This document shows positions 1 through 7,189 of a DNA stretch of 27,665 nucleotides, in pieces. The stretch is from JACDBD01 sp050743385. Its GTDB lineage: Bacteria; Actinomycetota; Acidimicrobiia; IMCC26256; JACDBD01. The stretch spans positions 1 to 27,665 of the forward strand of contig JBOGFJ010000107.1 of NCBI GenBank assembly GCA_050743385.1, read 5' to 3'. Position numbers and translations under genes: made by a program. The notes beneath the pieces were generated by a model. The model was not told where the DNA came from, made no database searches, and saw only the letters and a list, made by a program, of their open reading frames with translations. The stretch's first letter is position 1; each line of letters starts with the position of its first letter.

Positions 1-23
1 GCGCCGCCCTGAGCCCGGAGCGG

Positions 24-485
24 TCAGTCCCGCAGGCCCTTCATCGCCCGTTCGGTCTCGCGCTTGGCATCGCGCTCGGCAATGGCGCGCCGTTTGTCGT
101 AGTTGCGCTTGCCCTTCGCGACCGCGAGCTCGACCTTCGCCCGGCCGTCCTTGAAGTACACGCGCAGCGGCACGAGGGTGACGCCCTTCTCCGCCGTCGC
201 GCGGGTCAGCTCGTCGATCTGCCGGCGGCGCAGGAGCAGCTTGCGGGGCCGGACGGGCTCGAGGTCGCCGGGCGAGAACTCGTAGGGCGAGATGTGCATT
301 CCGTGCAGCCACATCTCGCCGTTCTCGATCCGGGCGTAGCCGTCCTGCAGGTTCGCGTGCCCGGCGCGGATCGACTTCACCTCGGAGCCGGCGAGCACGA
401 TCCCGCACTCGAACGAGTCGAGCACGTGGTAGTCGTACCGCGCTCGTCGGTTCCGGATGGCGACCTGATCGCCCCGTCGGGACAT
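24..485 (-). CDS. smpB: SsrA (tmRNA)-binding protein SmpB
   Basis: SmpB binds tmRNA and brings it to stalled ribosomes for trans-translation. The 153-residue product has the usual family length. It carries the expected signatures: an N-terminal NRRARYDYHVLDSFECGIVL stretch, GSEVKSIRAG, then NLQDGYARI, and a basic C-terminal tail (KGKRNYDKR onward) that folds in the ribosomal A site. A GTG codon lies one codon upstream at 488. I prefer ATG 485 because a -10-like TAAGGT on the minus strand ends exactly 6 nt before it, the spacing seen at many first genes here. No Shine-Dalgarno is visible. It diverges from the CoxL-like gene. The identity is very secure. The start is uncertain by one codon. Confidence 0.96.
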   Translation of the reverse strand: MSRRGDQVAIRNRRARYDYHVLDSFECGIVLAGSEVKSIRAGHANLQDGYARIENGEMWLHGMHISPYEFSPGDLEPVRPRKLLLRRRQIDELTRATAEKGVTLVPLRVYFKDGRAKVELAVAKGKRNYDKRRAIAERDAKRETERAMKGLRD

Positions 486-491
486 CACTCG

Positions 492-503
492 ACCTTATAG
501 ATT
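492..503. promoter_or_regulatory. Overlapping divergent -10 elements for smpB and the CoxL-like gene
   Basis: Only 26 bp separate the two start codons. On the minus strand TAAGGT (497-492) ends 6 nt before smpB ATG 485. On the plus strand TAGATT (498-503) ends 8 nt before ATG 512. The two hexamers abut, so the promoters almost certainly compete for polymerase, and both transcripts would be leaderless or nearly so. No convincing -35 elements are visible. This is inferred from sequence pattern only. Confidence 0.45.
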
Positions 504-511
504 GCGGCCCC

Positions 512-2809
512 ATGCCGATGTCGGGATCGATCCTCGGGAACGCCGTCCGCCGCACCGAGGACCCGCGCATCCTCAGTGGCGAGGCCCGCTACTTCGACGA
601 CCTCGAGATCACGGGGTTGCTCCACCTCGTGTTCGTCCGCTCCACGATCGCCCACGCACGGATCGAGTCGGTCGACACCTCCGAGGCCGCGACCATGCCC
701 GGCGTCGTGGCGGTCTACGCAGCCGGCGATCTCGGCCTCGCACCGGTGCAAGCGTTCGCGATGGTGCCGCCGGCGCTTGCCCGCCCGCCGCTGGCCTCGG
801 AGCGCGTCCGGTTCGTCGGCGACATCGTGGCCGTCGCCGCCGCCGAGACCCGAGCCCAAGCCGTCGATGCCGCCGAGCTCGTGATCGTCGACTACGACCC
901 ACTCCCGGCCGCCGCCGACGCTGAGGCGGCGCTCGAGGACGGCGCACCCGTGCTGTTCCCCGACCACGGATCGAACGTGGCGGTGGAGCTCGACTTCGGC
1001 GACAACGCGAACGTGTTCGACGGCGCCGACGTCGTGGTCGAGGGGCACTTCGTGAACCAACGCCTCGCGGCCGTCCCGATGGAGCCGAACGGGATCGTCG
1101 TCGAGCCCGACGGCGAAGGGCTGCGCATCCATGCTCCGACGCAGAACCCGCACGGTCTGCGCGATCCGCTGGCCCAGGCGCTCGGCCTCGCGCCCGAGCA
1201 CGTTCGCGTGATCGCTCCCGCCGTCGGCGGCGGATTCGGCGCCAAGGCGTCGACCTACGTCGAGTTCGTGATCGCGTGCGCGGTCGCCCGCGCCCTCGGG
1301 CGCCCCGTCAAGTGGACCGAGACCCGCTCCGAGAACATGATCGCGATGAACCACGGGCGGGCGCAGCTGCAACACGTCGAGCTCGGCCTGAAGCGCGACG
1401 GCACGTTCGTCGGCCTCCGGGTGAGGGTTGTCGCCGATAGCGGCGCGTATCCGGGGACCGGCGCGTTCCTTCCCTTCCTCACTCGGTCGATGGCGCAGGG
1501 CGTGTACCGGATCCCGGAGATCCAGTTCAACTCGGTGAGCGTGGCCACCACGACTACGCCGGTCGGGGCGTACCGCGGCGCCGGGCGTCCCGAGGCGACG
1601 GCACTGCTGGAGCGCATCACCGACATGGCGGCGGACGAGCTCGACATCGATCCCGTCGAGCTGCGCAGGCGGAACCTGCTCGCCCCCGACGAGTTCCCCG
1701 TGACGACGGCAACGGGGTCGACGTACGACGTCGGCGACTACGCCCGAGCGCTCGACGAGGCCGTGCGTGTCGCCGGCTACGAGGAACTGCGGCGCGACCA
1801 GGCCGCGCGGCGCGAGCGCGGCGACGTCGTGCAGCTCGGGATCGGCGTGGGCTGTTACGTAGAGGTCACGGCCTTCGGGCAGTTCCAGGAGTACGCCGCG
1901 ATCGAGGTGCGGGAAGACGGCAAGGTCGTTGCAACCGTCGGCACATCGGCGCACGGCCAGGGGCACGAGACGACGTTCGCGATGATCGTCGCGGAGCTGC
2001 TCGGCGTGCCGTTGGAAGACGTGCAGATCGTCCAGTCCGACACCGGGCTCGTGCCGCGAGGGATGGGCACGAGCGGCTCCCGCTCCATGCAGGCGGGTGG
2101 CAGCGCCGTGTACCGCGCCAGCGAGCAGGTGCTCGACAAGGCCAAGCGACTGGCCGCCCACCTGCTGGAGGCGAACGTCGACGACATCGTCGTACACGAC
2201 GGCGCCGCACTCGGTGTCGCCGGCGTGCCCGCGTCGGCACTCGCGTGGGGCGAGCTGGCCCTCGCTGCAACCGACCCCGCCAAGCTGCCCGAAGGAATGG
2301 ACCCCGGCCTCGCCTCCGCGCTCGACTTCGACCAGGGCGCGGCGAGCTTCCCGTTCGGCGCCCACATCGCCGTCGTCGAGGTCGACACCGAGACCGGCCG
2401 GGTCGAGCTCGTGCGCCACGTGGCCGTCGACGACTGCGGACGGATCCTCAATCCCCTTCTGGTCGCGGGGCAAGTGCACGGCGGCGTCGCCCAGGGTGTC
2501 GCCCAGGCGCTGTACGAGGGGGTCGTCTACGACGACGACGGCAACCCGCTGACGGCGAACCTCATGGACTATGCGATGCCGAGCGCGGCCGAACTGCCCA
2601 GCTTCGAGGCCAGCAACACGGAGACGCCGACGCCGCTCAACCCGCTCGGCGCGAAGGGGATCGGCGAGTCGGGGACGATCGGCTCGACGCCGGCGGTCCA
2701 GAACGCGGTCGTCGACGCGCTTTCTGTGTTCGGCATCCGCCACGTCGACATGCCGATGACGGCCGAGCGAGTGTGGCGCGCCATCCAGGACGCACGCGCC
2801 GGCACGTGA
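512..2809 (+). CDS. Xanthine dehydrogenase family molybdopterin-binding large subunit (CoxL form II-like)
   Basis: This 765-residue protein belongs to the molybdenum hydroxylase large-subunit family (aldehyde oxidase/xanthine dehydrogenase/CO dehydrogenase). Visible family features are an N-terminal a/b hammerhead (RRTEDPRILSGEARYFDD), the cofactor-binding GGGFGAK near residue 240, and KGIGESG near the C-terminus with the conserved catalytic-type glutamate at residue 719. The active-site loop reads AYRGAGR (353-359), the form II signature. True CO dehydrogenase has AYxCSFR, so CO oxidation should not be assumed. The FAD and 2Fe-2S subunits normally encoded beside it are absent from this window. 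ATG 512 is favoured over ATG 518 by the nearby -10-like element. The stop overlaps the next start (GTGA). The substrate is unknown. Confidence 0.9.
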   Translation: MPMSGSILGNAVRRTEDPRILSGEARYFDDLEITGLLHLVFVRSTIAHARIESVDTSEAATMPGVVAVYAAGDLGLAPVQAFAMVPPALARPPLASERVRFVGDIVAVAAAETRAQAVDAAELVIVDYDPLPAAADAEAALEDGAPVLFPDHGSNVAVELDFGDNANVFDGADVVVEGHFVNQRLAAVPMEPNGIVVEPDGEGLRIHAPTQNPHGLRDPLAQALGLAPEHVRVIAPAVGGGFGAKASTYVEFVIACAVARALGRPVKWTETRSENMIAMNHGRAQLQHVELGLKRDGTFVGLRVRVVADSGAYPGTGAFLPFLTRSMAQGVYRIPEIQFNSVSVATTTTPVGAYRGAGRPEATALLERITDMAADELDIDPVELRRRNLLAPDEFPVTTATGSTYDVGDYARALDEAVRVAGYEELRRDQAARRERGDVVQLGIGVGCYVEVTAFGQFQEYAAIEVREDGKVVATVGTSAHGQGHETTFAMIVAELLGVPLEDVQIVQSDTGLVPRGMGTSGSRSMQAGGSAVYRASEQVLDKAKRLAAHLLEANVDDIVVHDGAALGVAGVPASALAWGELALAATDPAKLPEGMDPGLASALDFDQGAASFPFGAHIAVVEVDTETGRVELVRHVAVDDCGRILNPLLVAGQVHGGVAQGVAQALYEGVVYDDDGNPLTANLMDYAMPSAAELPSFEASNTETPTPLNPLGAKGIGESGTIGSTPAVQNAVVDALSVFGIRHVDMPMTAERVWRAIQDARAGT

Positions 2810-3258
2810 GCCTCGCGTCGCCCACGCTCCGTCTCACGGAGTCGCAGCACCGGCAGATCCTCGCCCACTGCTACGACGGCCTGCCCGACGAGGCGTGCGG
2901 CCTGCTTGCCGGTCCGGTCGGCGCCCGAGAGGAGCCCACCGGGGTGGTGACGGCGGTGTACCCGTGCACGAACGCAGAGGCATCGGCACGCACCTACACG
3001 GTCGACTCGCGCGACCTCATCAAGGCGATGCGCGACGCCGAGAACCGGGGCGACCAGCTCATCGGCGTCTTCCACTCCCACACCCACACGGTCGCGTACC
3101 CTTCGCCGACCGACGTCACTCAGGCGATGGAGCCGGGCTGGATCTACGTGATCGTGAGCCTGAAGGACGGTGGACCGGCGCTGCGGGCCTACCGCATCCG
3201 CGCGGGCGAGGTCGCGGAGGTGCCGGTCGTGCTGGAGCGGTCGGTCACCAGTAGTTGA
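2806..3258 (+). CDS. mec: JAMM/MPN metalloprotease, CysO-cysteine peptidase (Mec-like)
   Basis: This 150-residue Mov34/MPN/PAD-1 protein has a complete JAMM zinc site: Glu29 in PDEACGLLAG, then His90-x-His92-x7-Ser100-x2-Asp103. In M. tuberculosis the homologue Mec cleaves newly made cysteine from the C-terminus of the carrier CysO. Here cysM and cysO lie directly downstream on the opposite strand, which strongly supports the same role. The GTG start at 2806 overlaps the upstream stop by 4 nt, implying translational coupling with the CoxL-like gene. The 3' end overlaps the convergent cysM by 14 nt. The family call is secure. The substrate is inferred from context. Confidence 0.9.
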   Translation: MSLASPTLRLTESQHRQILAHCYDGLPDEACGLLAGPVGAREEPTGVVTAVYPCTNAEASARTYTVDSRDLIKAMRDAENRGDQLIGVFHSHTHTVAYPSPTDVTQAMEPGWIYVIVSLKDGGPALRAYRIRAGEVAEVPVVLERSVTSS

Positions 3259-4180
3259 TCTTCGTGGCCCGCTCCTCGACGACGTCGAGGTCGTCGGTCC
3301 ACGCCCCCGAAGAGAGGTACTTCCACCCGCCGTCGGGGATCAGCGTCACGATCGTGCCCGCGTCCATCGCCGCCGCCATCTTGGCGGCACCGGACACGAC
3401 GGCGCCGGCGGAGATGCCGGAGAACACGCCGCACTCGTCGAGGAGTCGGCGGGTCCACTCGATCGACTCGCGGGGACGAACGATGAACTTCCGGTCGAGG
3501 ATCTCGGGGTCGAAGATCGGCGGCACGAACCCCTCCTCGAGCGACCGCAGTCCCTGCACGAGCTCGCCCGCGGGCGGCTCGACCGCCACGACCTGCACCT
3601 CAGGCTTCTGGTCCTTGAGGTAGCGGCCCACTCCCATCAGAGTGCCGCTCGTGCCGAGGCCGGCGACGAACACGTCGACCTCGGGGCAGTCGCGCAGGAT
3701 CTCGGGACCCGTCGTCTTGTAGTGGGCGGCCGCGTTGGCCGGGTTGCCGTACTGGAAGAGCAGCACGAGGGTCGGGTCGTCGGCCGCGAGCTTCTCCGCC
3801 AGCCGGATGGCGCCGTTGCTGCCCTCCTCGGCCGGCGACGGCGTGACGTCGGCGCCGAAGATCTCGAGGATCTGGCGCCGTTCCACCGACACGTTCTCCG
3901 GCAGCACGACGCGCAGGCGGTAACCCCGAAGGCGGGCGACCAGGGCGAGCCCGATCCCGGTATTGCCCGACGACGGCTCGAGGATCGTGTCGCCCCGCTT
4001 CAGGACACCTCGACGCTCGGCGTCGTCGACCATCTCGAGGGCGATGCGGTCCTTCACCGAGCCCCCCGGGTTCTGCCCCTCGAGCTTGCCCCAGATGCGC
4101 ACGGACGGGTTGGGCGAGAGCGCGTGCAGCGCGAGCAGGGGGGTGTCGCCGATCAGGTCGAGGATCGACTCGTACCGCAC
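3245..4180 (-). CDS. cysM: O-phosphoserine sulfhydrylase CysM (CysO-dependent cysteine synthase)
   Basis: This is a PLP-dependent beta-replacement enzyme of 311 residues. The PLP lysine is Lys43 in GSVKDRIA, the substrate loop is PSSGNTGI (about 69-76), and the phosphate-binding motif is GLGTSGTLMG (about 174-183). It follows M. tuberculosis CysM closely, including PENVSVERRQILE, QYGNPAN and EEGFVPPIFDPEIL. Arg212 aligns with mycobacterial Arg220, the residue that selects O-phosphoserine over O-acetylserine. The likely reaction is transfer of sulfide from CysO thiocarboxylate to the aminoacrylate intermediate. The GTG start at 4180 lies 24 nt after the cysO stop, so the two form an operon. 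The C-terminus (KINYW) runs into the convergent mec. Confidence 0.95.
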   Translation of the reverse strand: MRYESILDLIGDTPLLALHALSPNPSVRIWGKLEGQNPGGSVKDRIALEMVDDAERRGVLKRGDTILEPSSGNTGIGLALVARLRGYRLRVVLPENVSVERRQILEIFGADVTPSPAEEGSNGAIRLAEKLAADDPTLVLLFQYGNPANAAAHYKTTGPEILRDCPEVDVFVAGLGTSGTLMGVGRYLKDQKPEVQVVAVEPPAGELVQGLRSLEEGFVPPIFDPEILDRKFIVRPRESIEWTRRLLDECGVFSGISAGAVVSGAAKMAAAMDAGTIVTLIPDGGWKYLSSGAWTDDLDVVEERATKINYW

Positions 4181-4204
4181 GGGAGCTGCCGTCCCGCCGC
4201 CGAC

Positions 4205-4480
4205 TCAGCCGCCGGCGACGGCCGGGAGGATGGAGACGACGTCGCCGTCGGCCAGCTTGGTGTCGAGCTTCTCGAGATATCGGATGTCGTCGTCGTTGCG
4301 GTACACGTTCACGAAGCGGTGCAGGCCTCCGTCGTCGTCGGTCAGCTGACCGGCCAGGCCCGGGTACCGCCCGACCAGATCCGCGAACACGTCCCCGATG
4401 GTCGCCCCCTCGGCCGGCACCGACGCAGCGCCGTCAGCGTGCGGTCGCAGGAGCGTGGGGAGGCGGACTTCGACTGCCAT
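4205..4480 (-). CDS. cysO: Sulfur carrier protein CysO (MoaD/ThiS fold)
   Basis: This 91-residue ubiquitin-like carrier ends in ILPAVAGG. The terminal Gly-Gly is where thiocarboxylate is formed and cysteine is attached. It resembles M. tuberculosis CysO over its whole length: IPT/LPT-LLRPH near the N-terminus, LHRFVN-Y-ND in the middle, and DGD-V-ILPAVAGG at the end. ATG 4480 is chosen over an upstream TTG because it matches the family N-terminus and is preceded at 6 nt by a -10-like TACAGT. It is first in the cysO-cysM operon and is served by the adjacent Mec peptidase. An activating MoeZ-type enzyme is not in the window. Confidence 0.95.
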   Translation of the reverse strand: MAVEVRLPTLLRPHADGAASVPAEGATIGDVFADLVGRYPGLAGQLTDDDGGLHRFVNVYRNDDDIRYLEKLDTKLADGDVVSILPAVAGG

Positions 4481-4486
4481 CGTGTC

Positions 4487-4492
4487 ACTGTA
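4487..4492 (-). promoter_or_regulatory. Putative -10 element of cysO-cysM
   Basis: The minus-strand hexamer TACAGT is followed by 6 nt (GACACG) and then the cysO ATG. No Shine-Dalgarno sequence is seen. This predicts a leaderless cysO-cysM transcript. Confidence 0.45.
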
Positions 4493-4551
4493 CAAGCCGA
4501 CCCGCAGGGTCAGGATTCCCGCCGCTTCTCCGGTCGCCGCTCCGCGTGGGG

Positions 4552-4557
4552 GACAAT
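4552..4557 (+). promoter_or_regulatory. Putative -10 element of tsaC
   Basis: GACAAT ends 6 nt before ATG 4564. The same NACAAT-plus-6-nt arrangement precedes the four-cysteine gene at 10082. It supports ATG 4564 rather than the in-frame GTG at 4546, which would lie upstream of this element. Confidence 0.4.
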
Positions 4558-4563
4558 GACGGG

Positions 4564-5541
4564 ATGGTCACCGATACCGAGATCGAGCGGGCTGTCGAGG
4601 TCCTGCGGGCCGGCGGGCTGGTGGCCTTCCCGACCGAGACCGTCTACGGCCTCGGCGCCGATGCCGCCGACCCGGCGGCGTTGCACCGCCTGTACGCGGT
4701 GAAGCGACGGCCTCGATCCCACCCGGTCATCGTGCACATCGCTGCGGCCGCGGCGCTCGATCGCTGGGCGGCAGCCGTGCCCGTCGTCGCCTGGACGCTC
4801 GCGGAGGCCTGTTGGCCCGGGCCACTCACGCTGGTGCTCCCGCGGACCGAGCGGGTTCCCGACGAGGTGACGGGCGGGCGCGGCACCGTGGGCCTGCGTG
4901 TGCCCGACCACCCGCTCGCGCTCCGGCTGCTGCGCCGGTTCGACGGGGGGATCGCGGCGCCGTCGGCGAACCGGTTCGGCCGGGTGAGCCCGACGCGCGC
5001 CGACGACGTGCGCGCCGATCTGGGTGCCGACGTCGATGTCGTGCTCGATGGGGGCCCCTGCACCATCGGGGTGGAGTCGACGATCGTCGCCTTCTCGGAT
5101 GGCGGCGGAACCGCCGAACCCGTCATTCTCCGTCCCGGTGGCGTGGCGACCGAACGGGTGGAGGAGCTCGCGGGTCGACCGGTCCCGGTGCGACAAGGCG
5201 CAACCGGCGGCGCCCCGGGCACGCTCCCATCGCACTACTCGCCGCGCGCCCGGGTCGTGCTCGTGGGTGCTGCCGACGTGACCGAGCGCGCTGCCCGCGA
5301 GCTCGCGAGCGGCAGGCGCGTCGGCGTGCTGGGCGAGAAGCGACCCGACAACCTGCCCGCCGGCGTCGTCGTGCTCGAGTCGCCCCGTGACGCCGACGAG
5401 TACGCCCGAGTGCTCTACGCCCGTTTGCGCGCGGCCGACGACGCCGGGCTCGAAGTCGTGCTCGCCGTTGCCCCCGCGGAAGTGGGCGTCGGGACCGCGG
5501 TCGCCGACCGCTTGCGCCGCGCGGCCGGGGCACGCTCGTGA
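4564..5541 (+). CDS. tsaC: L-threonylcarbamoyladenylate synthase (TsaC/Sua5, long form)
   Basis: This enzyme makes threonylcarbamoyl-AMP from threonine, bicarbonate and ATP for the t6A37 modification of ANN-decoding tRNAs. The YrdC domain is clear: PTETVYGLG (23-31), KRRPRSHPVIVH (about 47-58), WPGPLTLVL, and the nucleotide-binding APSANRFG. At 325 residues it is a long Sua5-type protein. After the linker (GTLPSHYSPRA) comes a Rossmann-like C-terminal domain. In mycobacteria a rhomboid gene, not tsaC, precedes murI. The stop overlaps the murI start (GTGA). It diverges from cysO with an 83-bp gap. Confidence 0.94.
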   Translation: MVTDTEIERAVEVLRAGGLVAFPTETVYGLGADAADPAALHRLYAVKRRPRSHPVIVHIAAAAALDRWAAAVPVVAWTLAEACWPGPLTLVLPRTERVPDEVTGGRGTVGLRVPDHPLALRLLRRFDGGIAAPSANRFGRVSPTRADDVRADLGADVDVVLDGGPCTIGVESTIVAFSDGGGTAEPVILRPGGVATERVEELAGRPVPVRQGATGGAPGTLPSHYSPRARVVLVGAADVTERAARELASGRRVGVLGEKRPDNLPAGVVVLESPRDADEYARVLYARLRAADDAGLEVVLAVAPAEVGVGTAVADRLRRAAGARS

Positions 5542-6365
5542 GCAAGATGCCGACCGGTCACGACGGCCCTGTTGGCGTCTTCGACTCCGGCCTGGGGGGG
5601 CTGACGGTGATGCGGGCGCTCATCGACCTGCTGCCTGCCGAGCCCGTGGTGTACTTCGGCGACACCGGCCGGTTCCCCTACGGCACCAAGCCCGCCGACG
5701 AGGTCTTGAAGTACGCCCTCGCGATCGGTGACCTGCTCGCCGACCAGGGGGCCAAGCTCGTCGTGGTCGCGTGCAACAGCGCCGCGTCGGTCGCGCTCGA
5801 GTCCCTCCGGGCGCGCCTCGACGTGCCCGTGATCGGCGTGATCGAGCCGGGACTGCGAGCCGCTGCCCGCGTCACCCGCTCGGGCCGCATCGGTGTGATC
5901 GGCACCGTCGGCACGATCTCGTCCGGCGCGTACCAGCGCGCCGCCGATGTCGCCGAGCACGACGTCACGCTCACGTGCGCGGCCTGCCCCGGCTTCGTCG
6001 AGTTCGTCGAGGCGGGCGACGTGGAATCCGACCAGGTGCACGTGCTGGCCGAGCGTCTCCTGGCACCGGTTCGGGACGCGGGCGTCGACACGCTCGTGCT
6101 GGGATGCACGCACTACCCGTTGCTGGCGCGCACGATCAGCGACGTCATGGGTCGCGACGTCGTGCTGGTCTCCAGTGCCGACGAGACGGCATTCGAGGTG
6201 CGCACCCTGCTCACCGAGACCGGCCGCGCTGCTCGCGGGAGCGAAGCGCGTCACGAGTTCCTCACCAGCGGCGACGTCCAGACGTTCCGGCAGCTGGGCG
6301 AGCGGTTCCTCGGACCCGAGGTCGCGTCGGTGCAGCGCTGGGACTGGGACACGGGAGCGCGTTGA
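5538..6365 (+). CDS. murI: Glutamate racemase MurI
   Basis: MurI interconverts L- and D-glutamate in the cytoplasm and supplies D-Glu to peptidoglycan. The 275-residue protein has the full catalytic set: FDSGLGGLTV (Asp16, Ser17), the first catalytic cysteine Cys79 in VACNSAAS, and the second, Cys190, in LGCTHYPLL. GDTGRFPYG is also typical. The GTG start is coupled to tsaC by a 4-nt overlap. The stop TGA shares one base with the ATG of a 31-codon ORF that leads into the MBL-fold gene. The order murI - MBL - rph - rdgB matches the mycobacterial Rv1338-Rv1341 block. Confidence 0.96.
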   Translation: MSKMPTGHDGPVGVFDSGLGGLTVMRALIDLLPAEPVVYFGDTGRFPYGTKPADEVLKYALAIGDLLADQGAKLVVVACNSAASVALESLRARLDVPVIGVIEPGLRAAARVTRSGRIGVIGTVGTISSGAYQRAADVAEHDVTLTCAACPGFVEFVEAGDVESDQVHVLAERLLAPVRDAGVDTLVLGCTHYPLLARTISDVMGRDVVLVSSADETAFEVRTLLTETGRAARGSEARHEFLTSGDVQTFRQLGERFLGPEVASVQRWDWDTGAR

Positions 6366-6460
6366 TGGACGTGCGGACGAGCGACCCCGAAGGGGCGGCG
6401 CCGGCCACCTCTCCGGAGGATGGCCCGGCGCCGGGCGAGGGAGCCATGGGATGGACCTGA
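6365..6460 (+). CDS. Possible 31-residue coupling/leader peptide
   Basis: A 31-codon ORF fills the 85-nt gap between murI and the MBL-fold gene. Its ATG overlaps the murI stop (TGATG) and its stop lies 10 nt inside the next gene. Its third codon positions are mostly G or C, like real genes here. The product (MDVRTSDPEGAAPATSPEDG, then PAPGEGAMGWT) is acidic and rich in Pro, Gly and Ala, with no known domain. It could be a translated relay that couples murI to the MBL gene, or a chance ORF. I have no homology evidence. Confidence 0.28.
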   Translation: MDVRTSDPEGAAPATSPEDGPAPGEGAMGWT

Positions 6461-7179
6461 CGGTGCTCGGTGCCTCGGGGTCGTACGGTTCGGGGACTGG
6501 CGGCGCGTGCAGCGGCTACCTGGTCGAGGCCGGCGGCACGTCCTTGTGGCTCGACTGTGGCAACGGGACCTTCCCTCATCTCCAGCAGCACGTGTCGGTG
6601 GAAGAGCTCGACGCGGTGGTGCTCACCCACGAGCACCCCGACCACTGCGTCGACATCTACGGTCTGCACGTCTTCCTGCACTATGGCCTCGAGCGCTCCG
6701 GGCTGCCCGTGTACGCGCCCGAGGGTGCCGAGCAGCGGCTGGGCACACTCGCGAGCGACTGGGGCAGCACCTTCGAGTGGAACACCCTCGGTGACCGTGA
6801 CGGGGTGACCGTCGGTGATCTCGCGCTGCGGTTCTCCCGTACCGACCATCCGCCCCCGACGTACGCGGTCGAGCTCATTGGCGACGGCAAGCGGCTCGTC
6901 TACACGGCCGACACCGGCCCGGACTGGACTGTCGGCGCGTTCGGCGCCGGCGCCGACCTCGTGCTCTCGGAAGCGACCTACCAGGAAGGGCACAAGGGCT
7001 GGCCCCACCACCTGACCGCGGGCGAGGCGGGAGCGGCCGCTCGCGAGGCCGGCGCCCGCCGGTTGATGCTCACCCACCTCTGGCCGGAACTCGACCCGGT
7101 GGTGTCGGTCGCGGAAGGATCAGAGGCTTTCGGGGAGCCGGTGACCCTCGCGGCTCCCCATCTCGTCACCCGGGTGTAG
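6451..7179 (+). CDS. MBL-fold hydrolase, Rv1339-type (candidate cyclic-nucleotide phosphodiesterase)
   Basis: This is a 242-residue metallo-beta-lactamase-fold protein. The metal motif is H60-E-H62-P-D64-H65 in VVLTHEHPDHC. Later ligand candidates are TDHPPP, YTADTGPD and the final LTHLWPE. Its position between murI and rph matches M. tuberculosis Rv1339, reported as an atypical class II cAMP phosphodiesterase. That activity is a reasonable but unproven inference here, and tRNase Z-like or other phosphodiesterase activity is the alternative. ATG 6451 has an AGGGAG ribosome site at 6438-6443. The rph start follows 10 nt after the stop. Confidence 0.88.
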   Translation: MDLTVLGASGSYGSGTGGACSGYLVEAGGTSLWLDCGNGTFPHLQQHVSVEELDAVVLTHEHPDHCVDIYGLHVFLHYGLERSGLPVYAPEGAEQRLGTLASDWGSTFEWNTLGDRDGVTVGDLALRFSRTDHPPPTYAVELIGDGKRLVYTADTGPDWTVGAFGAGADLVLSEATYQEGHKGWPHHLTAGEAGAAAREAGARRLMLTHLWPELDPVVSVAEGSEAFGEPVTLAAPHLVTRV

Positions 7180-7189
7180 GGAGCTCGAC

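Noticed and set aside
1..23. Possible tmRNA (ssrA) or other gene before smpB
   Set aside because: Only 23 bases are available; nothing recognisable is present.
485..2743. 752-codon open frame on the minus strand opposite the CoxL-like gene
   Set aside because: It is a mirror of a well-identified gene in GC-rich DNA. Its translation is low-complexity Arg/Val/Asp/His-rich with no domain.
512..2809. Annotation as a true CO dehydrogenase (CoxL form I)
   Set aside because: The active-site loop is AYRGAGR, not AYxCSFR, and the partner subunits are absent.
3170..4702. 510-codon plus-strand open frame across cysM and cysO
   Set aside because: It lies opposite two clearly identified genes and has no family features, so it is an antisense shadow.
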